From the NCBI GenBank assembly GCA_964428975.1, contig CAYSAI010000001.1, positions 234,051 through 298,050 on the forward strand: a stretch of 64,000 bases of DNA. The letters are read 5' to 3'. The notes beneath the pieces were generated by a model that ran no database searches, had not been told where the DNA came from, and saw nothing but the letters and a program-made list of their open reading frames with translations. Each line of letters begins with the position of its first letter. Within the stretch, counting starts at the first letter, position 1. Shown here one piece after another: positions 58,353 to 64,000 of this stretch. The translations under genes and the position numbers were made by a program. Source of the stretch: JAGOUA01 sp964428975. GTDB lineage: Bacteria; Patescibacteriota; Patescibacteriia; 2-12-FULL-60-25.

Positions 58353-59348
58353 CTACCGTGGCTTCGTCCGATGGGCATGCCATTGCTTCGCGACTTCTTC
58401 CACGTCTTGTTCGGTGACAATGGGCGAGGCGCCTCCACATTCAGCCGCATACCGAGACGCTTCATGAAGAAGACCAAGCGCAGCCGCGTGATGGGGTGAG
58501 CCGTGGTCGATTGCGACCTTCGCGCACGCTTCGTCGATAATATCAAACGCTTTATCTGGAAGAAAACGATCGTGGACGAACTGCATCGATGTATCGACTG
58601 CTTTTTCGATGGACGCGTGAGGAATGCATACACCATGAAACGCTTCATACGAGGGTTTCGCGCCGGTCAAAATTTGAATGGCGCTTTCGCGTGAAGGCTC
58701 TTCTACAAGGACGATTTGAAACCGTCGGTCGATCGCGCCATCTGGTTTAAGATATTGTTCGTATTCACGCCACGTGGTCGCGCCCACAACCATAATATCT
58801 CCACGCGAAAGAGCGGGTTTCAAAATATCGGCTATGTCGAGCGCGCCTTCTGACCCACGCGCTTGTTGAATCATGTGAATCTCGTCGATAAACAAGATGG
58901 TTTGTCGCGAGCCTTGTTCAAGTGAAGTGAGCAAACGTTGCAACCGACCTTCAAGCTCACCACGATATTTTGTACCAGCTAATAACACGTTCATATTCAG
59001 GGCGAGAATACGCTTGTTTTTGAAGCTTTCCGGCACGTCGCCTTTCACAATCCGTTGGGCGAGACCTTCGATGGCGGCGGTTTTTCCTACCCCAGGCTCA
59101 CCAATTAAGAGCGGATTATTCTTTGATTTACGAGCGATCACATGAATCAGACGCTCGACAACTTCATCCATGCCCACGACAAGAGGAAGTTTGTTCTCAC
59201 GAGCGAGCTTCGTGAAGTCGGTCGTGAGGTCTTCGTCAGATCCGCTTGTACGCGACTCTTTCGTATCGCGTAAATACACATACACACCGATCGCGATGAG
59301 AGCGATAAGAACAAGAAAGGCTTGAATGGTTTTTTGAGAAAAAGGCAT
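58353..59348 (-). CDS. Membrane-anchored single-AAA ClpB/ClpC NBD1-like protein
   Basis: A 331-residue protein. One membrane segment lies near residues 10-27 (AFLVLIALIAIGVYVYL), and the Clp-type first AAA module follows: VVGMDEVVERLIHVIARKSKNNPLLIGEPGVGKTAAIEGLAQRIV, LNMNVLLAGTKYRGELEGR, TILFIDEIHMI and GAIDRRFQIV. There is no N-terminal Clp repeat domain, no M-domain and no second AAA module. It may unfold or move proteins at the membrane; its protease partner is unknown. Confidence 0.88.
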   Translation of the reverse strand: MPFSQKTIQAFLVLIALIAIGVYVYLRDTKESRTSGSDEDLTTDFTKLARENKLPLVVGMDEVVERLIHVIARKSKNNPLLIGEPGVGKTAAIEGLAQRIVKGDVPESFKNKRILALNMNVLLAGTKYRGELEGRLQRLLTSLEQGSRQTILFIDEIHMIQQARGSEGALDIADILKPALSRGDIMVVGATTWREYEQYLKPDGAIDRRFQIVLVEEPSRESAIQILTGAKPSYEAFHGVCIPHASIEKAVDTSMQFVHDRFLPDKAFDIIDEACAKVAIDHGSPHHAAALGLLHEASRYAAECGGASPIVTEQDVEEVAKQWHAHRTKPR

Positions 59349-59367
59349 AGGCTTGACAGGAGTGTAG

Positions 59368-59383
59368 CACATCTTCTGATGTG
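59368..59383. promoter_or_regulatory. Inverted repeat in a divergent promoter region
   Basis: CACATC and GATGTG flank TTCT between the divergent AAA and surface-protein genes. A plus-strand TATACT box follows at about 59386, and a minus-strand TACACT lies near 59359. It could be an operator acting on both genes. Confidence 0.4.
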
Positions 59384-59422
59384 ATATACTTCTTGCGATC
59401 CATTTTTTCGATCTTTCTTTTT

Positions 59423-62245
59423 ATGACAACTCCTACCACTACTCGTTCCGCGACAAAGGCGAAGGTGCTGACGATGATCACGGTCGTCGCGGCCGGTATC
59501 GCGGCGTATGCCGTGGGTACGCTCGCCGAACAGCAGCTCCAAACAGATGGATTCTTGAGTAGAACCTACTCACAAGATCAGATTCGTCGTTCATGTGTGA
59601 CCACGTGCGAACTGCACGGCGGTGTGCCATGCGGTACCTATGTTCAGGCAGCTGATCAAGCAACCTGCCAAGTGACCGTTAATAGCTGTATCGATACCTG
59701 TCCTGCGGCTGGTACTTCCACAACCTATTTTTCTGAAAGTGGCGCGCTTCGTACGCTTCCGCAAGGTCGCCGCGGACAGGCCTATCGTCAACGGTTTGCC
59801 GTCAATGGATATGAATACGAGGCAGGAGGTACGTGGAGCGTGTACAAGAGCGCGCTTCCTGCGGGATTGGAGATTGATCCTGCGGGACTGCTTTCTGGAA
59901 CGCCTTCCCTTGCCGGACCGTATCGTTTTGCGGCTCTCTACATACGCCCAATCACAGACCAACGGAGTGCTGTTCGCGTGATTGCGAACGTAGAGATTTT
60001 TATTGAAGAAGGAAACGTCGCGGTTGTGCAGGGAGACGCGGCATCAGGGAATGTTCTTCCAACGGAAATGGCCGCAGGCTCTTATGGAGGGTTTGCGGTG
60101 AATCCTCTTGAATTCGTGACACCTGTGTCTGATATTCGTCTTCCACGAAATATCTACTACGAACTTCGAATGGCGGTAAACGGCGTAGAACCGTCTCGTC
60201 TTAAATGGAGCGTCCCCGTTGGAAGCCCTCCTCCAGGAATGAAGTTCGAACACGGTACGCTGTATGGTACGCCGCTTGAAGCGGGAACGTTTGTCTTCGG
60301 TGTTTCGTATTGGACGCCTGAACATGTCAGTGCAGGGTATTCTTACGCGCAAGAAGTGCGTGTGACGGTTGCTGGTGATGGGCCAGTAAACATGCCCGCG
60401 AGACGTCTGCCGATTCAAAACGAGAAACTAGGCACGAGTTCGAACACGGGAACTTCGGAGGTTCCGGAACCTGGACGAGCGCTCTCGTTCTTGCCAAGTA
60501 ACTATCTTCTTCCAGATGCGTCCGTGGGAGAAGACTACTCCGTCCCTTTTTCGATCGTTGACCCATGGAATGGTTCATGGAACTGGTCGCTCTCGAACGT
60601 TCCTGCGGGCATGCAATTTGATCCAGATACGCGCGTGCTCAGCGGACGGCCTACACAGACGGGCACCGCATCTATGACGTTGCAGGCTGAAAAAGGAGCA
60701 GATGCTCTCTCGCAGGTGTATACGCTCGTGGTCTCGCAACCGCTTACCGTGATCGCTCTTACGAATAAGGCACTTCCAGAAGGAGAGGTTGGGGTTCCGT
60801 ATAACGAAGTGCTTCAAGCAACGGGAGGAACGGGTTCCTATCGCTGGAAGTTCGCGAACACGAACGTGCCTACGGGTTGGACGCTTTCCGAAGACGGATG
60901 GCTTAAAAACAGGAATCCGCGTGAAGGGGTACAGGAGTTTCTTGTACGAACGGAAGATCGCGGATCGGGTCTTGCACAACAATCTATCGTAGTGGTGAAT
61001 ATTCAACAGGTCGTCGCGATGAATACAGGTTCTGCAACAGGCACGACAAGTGAGAAAAAAGCGCCAGAGGGAACAGTCGCTGTTGGAGATACATCGGCAG
61101 AAGATGAAGCTCGCAAGCAAGCACTTCTCGATGCGCAGGGTACCGCACCTGTATCCGGTTCCGGTACGACCACAGATCCAAAAGTATCTGGAACCACCAC
61201 AACGGGCACAGGAACCGCTGCGGGTACAGGAACGACTGCAGGGACAGGAGCTACCACAGGTGGAACTGCCTCAACGGGCACAGGAACCACAACAGGCACA
61301 GGTTCGGGTACCGCGCAAACAACGGTTGGGACAACCGCAACGACAACCATAACACCTGTCGCCTTCAACGACGTTGGCACGTATCCAGAGGCAACGATCG
61401 CCGTTTACTACAATGCTCGTCCGTTTGATGTGACGGGAGGAACAGCTCCGTATCGCTACGCGCTCACGTCAGGTTCTCTGCCGGACGGACTCTCTCTCAA
61501 TGCGATTGGAGCGATTGAAGGAACGCCATCTCGCGCAGGAACATTCAACTTTGTGATCACACTCACGGATGCGCGCAACGATACGGTGCGCGCGAGTCGA
61601 ATTCTTCAGGTTCGTGCCGCGACCGTGACTCAAGCATCTTCGGGTGGTTCGTCATCTGGCCAGCAAGGGGGCGGTGGTGGAAGTGGCGGCGGAGGTGGTG
61701 CTGTGGGAAGTATCTCCGTGCCCAACAGCGAAGATGCCCCAACGCGAGCACGTATAGATGTTCTTTCTCGCATGAACGTGCGTGTTCACGATCTTGTGAA
61801 GCTCCAAGATGATGGCGATACGAATACGCAGCACGACACGACCGTCTATTACGTGGGGGCTGATGGTCGAAGACACTTCTTTCCGAATCAAAAAGTCTAC
61901 TTCACATGGTATCAAGACTTTTCTGGAGTGCGTATCGTGAGTGGAGGCGATCTTGCGCAAATTCCTCTTGGCGCGAACGCCACGTATCGTCCAGGAACGC
62001 GTCTTGTGAAGATTGAGAGCGAAGAGAAAGTGTACGTGGTCGAAGGAGGACGTCGCTTGCGATGGGTGCGAACGGAAGCGGACGCGCGTGCGATCTACGG
62101 TTCTTCGTGGAATCAACAGGTAGATGACGTACCTGTCACGTTCTATACGAACTATGTGATAGGTATGCCGATCGAGAATGCGGCGGCCATTCGTCCATCT
62201 GATCTTGTTTCATCCGTTACATGGGTGAGTAATGTTCTTCCTTAA
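59423..62245 (+). CDS. Large surface protein with putative Ig (He_PIG-like) repeats
   Basis: A 940-residue exported protein with a signal or anchor at 12-35 (AKVLTMITVVAAGIAAYAVGTLA). Five or so repeats read W.....LP.GL.....G.L.GTP...G.Y.F, for example SALPAGLEIDPAGLLSGTPSLAGPYRF and GSLPDGLSLNAIGAIEGTPSRAGTFNF. A Gly/Thr/Ala-rich linker lies at about 585-660 and a Gly-rich one near 750. The C-terminal domain VYYVGADGRRHFFPNQKVYFTWY and onward matches a CPR-associated surface domain. It is probably an adhesin or cell-envelope protein. Confidence 0.85.
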   Translation: MTTPTTTRSATKAKVLTMITVVAAGIAAYAVGTLAEQQLQTDGFLSRTYSQDQIRRSCVTTCELHGGVPCGTYVQAADQATCQVTVNSCIDTCPAAGTSTTYFSESGALRTLPQGRRGQAYRQRFAVNGYEYEAGGTWSVYKSALPAGLEIDPAGLLSGTPSLAGPYRFAALYIRPITDQRSAVRVIANVEIFIEEGNVAVVQGDAASGNVLPTEMAAGSYGGFAVNPLEFVTPVSDIRLPRNIYYELRMAVNGVEPSRLKWSVPVGSPPPGMKFEHGTLYGTPLEAGTFVFGVSYWTPEHVSAGYSYAQEVRVTVAGDGPVNMPARRLPIQNEKLGTSSNTGTSEVPEPGRALSFLPSNYLLPDASVGEDYSVPFSIVDPWNGSWNWSLSNVPAGMQFDPDTRVLSGRPTQTGTASMTLQAEKGADALSQVYTLVVSQPLTVIALTNKALPEGEVGVPYNEVLQATGGTGSYRWKFANTNVPTGWTLSEDGWLKNRNPREGVQEFLVRTEDRGSGLAQQSIVVVNIQQVVAMNTGSATGTTSEKKAPEGTVAVGDTSAEDEARKQALLDAQGTAPVSGSGTTTDPKVSGTTTTGTGTAAGTGTTAGTGATTGGTASTGTGTTTGTGSGTAQTTVGTTATTTITPVAFNDVGTYPEATIAVYYNARPFDVTGGTAPYRYALTSGSLPDGLSLNAIGAIEGTPSRAGTFNFVITLTDARNDTVRASRILQVRAATVTQASSGGSSSGQQGGGGGSGGGGGAVGSISVPNSEDAPTRARIDVLSRMNVRVHDLVKLQDDGDTNTQHDTTVYYVGADGRRHFFPNQKVYFTWYQDFSGVRIVSGGDLAQIPLGANATYRPGTRLVKIESEEKVYVVEGGRRLRWVRTEADARAIYGSSWNQQVDDVPVTFYTNYVIGMPIENAAAIRPSDLVSSVTWVSNVLP

Positions 62246-62249
62246 GCCT

Positions 62250-62936
62250 ATGAACATGAACATTCCAAAAGCAGAAGCGTTTTCTCGTGGGATACCACCG
62301 GTGCGTAGAGATCACGAATCTGGCGTACGCAAGAGTCACACGCCGGACGATCATCACGAGACCACTCGTGAGCACAGAATAGATGCGCTGAGAAGAACGG
62401 CGGCAGCTCAGGAAGAGTCCCGTGCGCTTGGAGAGGATACACGGCGTCTCGATCTTGTGACGCTCTATGATCGGCTGAAAGCGGGAGATCAGAATATGTA
62501 TGCAAAAACGATACATCATACATATGCCAAGAACGAAGGCGTGCCTTTAGATGATGAGAGGGAGGCGACGCGCGTTATGAGAACGGTTCCAAATCCTCGG
62601 TTTGATGAAGATCGAGAAGCTACGCGCGTCATTCCCCGCGTTCCAGAACGTCCTGTTCTTCGAGAGCGTCGCCTGCCTCCGTTTCCAGAATTCGCGAACG
62701 ATCAATACGAAGAAGCGCAGCATTTAAAAAAGTTTCTTGCTCGTTATGGGGAAAAAATTCGTGAAGCGAAGCGTGTCGCGCTTGAATTGGAAGAGTTTCT
62801 TGCGCAAGCCAAAGATCCGCTGTTCATGAAGAGTTTAGAAGATCTTACAGCCCTCGTGGAAGATGTACCTGATGTGCCTGACGTAGAGAGAGATAATGAG
62901 GGCTTTGTACACGCTCCTTTTCGTAGAGCCGCTTAA
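62250..62936 (+). CDS. Charged protein of unknown function
   Basis: A 228-residue hydrophilic protein starts MNMNIPKAEAFSRGIPPVRR. It has Arg/Glu-rich stretches and a repeat-like section, DDEREATRVMRTVPNPRFDED followed by REATRVIPRVPERP. It ends in an acidic helix. No domain or membrane segment is seen. It starts five bases after the surface-protein gene. Confidence 0.65.
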   Translation: MNMNIPKAEAFSRGIPPVRRDHESGVRKSHTPDDHHETTREHRIDALRRTAAAQEESRALGEDTRRLDLVTLYDRLKAGDQNMYAKTIHHTYAKNEGVPLDDEREATRVMRTVPNPRFDEDREATRVIPRVPERPVLRERRLPPFPEFANDQYEEAQHLKKFLARYGEKIREAKRVALELEEFLAQAKDPLFMKSLEDLTALVEDVPDVPDVERDNEGFVHAPFRRAA

Positions 62937-62949
62937 TACAAGAAAAATT

Positions 62950-62972
62950 CCCCAGTAACCACTGGGGTTTTT
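62950..62972 (+). terminator. Intrinsic terminator
   Basis: CCCCAGT and ACTGGGG pair across a four-base loop, followed by TTTTTG. Confidence 0.85.
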
Positions 62973-63018
62973 GCTTTTGAGGGCTATTTTTGTTAGGGTT
63001 TTTTTGGAGGTGCATCCT

Positions 63019-63801
63019 ATGGATAAGCAGGAATGGAAAGCGTATTTCGAGCCATTCGTCGGGCAGATGGGGCTTGTGCTCACTTCTGTGGAGAAACGCA
63101 CGGTGTGTGGTTCTGGGAGAAAGGGAGTCATGGGCTCGTATATCGAGCAGTCGTATCTTCATGTATGGAGTTTCTTCGTGTTCGAATCCGATGCGCTCGC
63201 CCAAGATGACGCAACGGTGCTGCTTGCGAAGCAGCATGGGTCCGTGCAGCTCTCAAACAGCTTCCACGCTTCTATGCTTCCCGCGCTGCTGGCGTTCCTT
63301 CATGATCGCGGCAGACACTTCTTAAAGCAAGAGGCGGTACGTCTTCCAACAGAGTTTCTCGAAGATCCACTTCCTCTTGAGCGAGAGAGTTTCGTGCGCG
63401 CGAATAAGAGAGATGGTACAAGCACAACAAAAACGCTCGTGTTGGGAAGCGAGGCGGTTTTGCAGAGGATTGATGGGGGTTTTCACGGTGATGGTATGAA
63501 GCAAGCGGAAGCGTACTACGCTCTCGTTGAGGTAAGCCGAGCGCATCCGCAAGCACGCGTGCTGCATCAAGACGATGTGTTTCGTGCAGCGTGTCTTTCT
63601 AAGCTGTACGCTCTGTGTCAGCAGTTTCAACAGAAGCCTTCTTCTGGCAGAGATGAACACAAGTTGCGAGACCAGATAACGGTGTATCAAGACCTGCTCG
63701 GGCTCCTCGATCTTGAGAACCATCCGCTTGTTCTGCGGAGCATAGATCTCTTGCATCCAGCATCGATCCCGCTTCCCGCGCCCGTCCTTCCCTCGAAGTG
63801 A
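63019..63801 (+). CDS. Uncharacterised 260-residue protein
   Basis: The protein starts MDKQEWKAYFEPFVGQMGLV behind TTGGAGG. It is soluble and alpha/beta-like, with no recognised domain. LYALCQQFQQKPSSGRDEHKLRDQITVYQDLLGLLDLE is helical. It may be co-transcribed with nothing else, since terminators flank it on both sides. Confidence 0.7.
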   Translation: MDKQEWKAYFEPFVGQMGLVLTSVEKRTVCGSGRKGVMGSYIEQSYLHVWSFFVFESDALAQDDATVLLAKQHGSVQLSNSFHASMLPALLAFLHDRGRHFLKQEAVRLPTEFLEDPLPLERESFVRANKRDGTSTTKTLVLGSEAVLQRIDGGFHGDGMKQAEAYYALVEVSRAHPQARVLHQDDVFRAACLSKLYALCQQFQQKPSSGRDEHKLRDQITVYQDLLGLLDLENHPLVLRSIDLLHPASIPLPAPVLPSK

Positions 63802-63821
63802 TCCTTCGAGGGTTTTCTTTT
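63790..63821 (+). terminator. Intrinsic terminator
   Basis: CCCTCGAAG and CTTCGAGGG pair across a short loop, followed by TTTTCTTTT. It overlaps the stop of the preceding gene. Confidence 0.85.
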
Positions 63822-63924
63822 GAGGGCTAAGTCCTCCTTTTATACAGCTTTCTTTTTGAGGAGCGATCACCTAAGATAGTTTCTGCGCAGGATGTATGTG
63901 TTATGTACTACGTTCCTCGCTATT

Positions 63925-64000
63925 GGGTCGATAGCTCAGTTGGTAGAGCGGGCGTCTTATACACGTCTGGTCGCAGGTTCGATCCCTGCTCGACCCACCA
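63925..64000 (+). tRNA. tRNA-Ile with anticodon UAU, CCA encoded
   Basis: The 76-base cloverleaf folds cleanly: acceptor GGGTCGA/TCGACCC, D stem GCTC/GAGC, anticodon stem GGCGT/ACGTC, loop CTTATAC with anticodon TAT, T stem GCAGG/CCTGC, T loop TTCGATC and a genomic CCA. UAU reads the isoleucine codon AUA directly. Most bacteria instead use a CAU tRNA with lysidine made by TilS. The gene touches the window end. Confidence 0.93.

Noticed and set aside
61193..61350. CRISPR-like or satellite repeat
   Set aside because: The repeats are ACAGGAAC-type codons for a Gly/Thr-rich linker in the surface protein, without spacers. No CRISPR array was seen elsewhere.

Overview
The window is about 64 kb of a bacterial chromosome whose housekeeping genes have roughly even base composition. 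It looks like a member of the Candidate Phyla Radiation (Patescibacteria), possibly a Parcubacteria/Uhrbacteria-type lineage. The evidence is a compact gene set, many genes without a Shine-Dalgarno sequence, a membrane-anchored single-AAA ClpB-like protein, a cell-surface protein with putative Ig repeats and a C-terminal domain I associate with CPR genomes, and HEPN/MNT and HigB/HigA modules. TGA is a normal stop codon, which argues against Gracilibacteria and Absconditabacteria. The lineage is inferred, not computed. A run of 100 Ns at 45682-45781 shows that this is a scaffold.

Layout: 0-7 kb is the replication-origin neighbourhood (class A PBP, dnaN, dnaA, rpmH, rnpA, a yidD without an ATG start, nfo). 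7.4-16 kb carries secreted and membrane proteins, trigger factor, a HEPN/MNT pair, ychF, a large unknown protein, a ComEC core and an M23 lipoprotein. 16-25 kb carries recA, ftsK, a RodZ-like protein, rpsO, a TIM-barrel protein, a small P-loop protein, a J-domain protein and a CCA-adding enzyme. 25-39 kb carries leuS, a solute-binding lipoprotein and rpoB-rpoC. 38.8-42.9 kb carries a glycosyltransferase, a large unknown protein and ruvC. 51.4-64 kb carries an MBL-fold protein, gyrA, a HigB/HigA module inserted at ruvA, ruvA, a FemAB-like protein, DoxX, the ClpB-like AAA protein, the surface protein and a tRNA-Ile(UAU).

The unusual part is a set of GC-rich genes, all on the minus strand, at 20.27-20.52 kb, 28.9-31.1 kb and 42.9-51.3 kb. 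They encode mostly short proteins I cannot assign. Most genes or gene pairs are followed by a simple hairpin and then a compound hairpin (outer stem, internal mismatch or loop, inner stem), after which the next ribosome binding site starts. Promoters beginning CTTGACAAA drive the array. In the 29-30 kb island the unit is a two-gene module present twice in tandem, and the two copies of its hairpin show a compensatory base-pair change. The arrangement resembles an integron cassette array in logic, but I see no attC consensus and no integrase. I regard it as the best candidate here for an undescribed cassette-like mobile system.

Most other genes are core functions: replication initiation and clamp, recombination and repair (RecA, RuvA, RuvC, Nfo, GyrA), cell-wall synthesis and remodelling (PBP, FemAB, M23, RodZ-like), chromosome segregation (FtsK), transcription (RpoB/C) and translation (LeuS, S15, CCA enzyme, tRNA, YchF).
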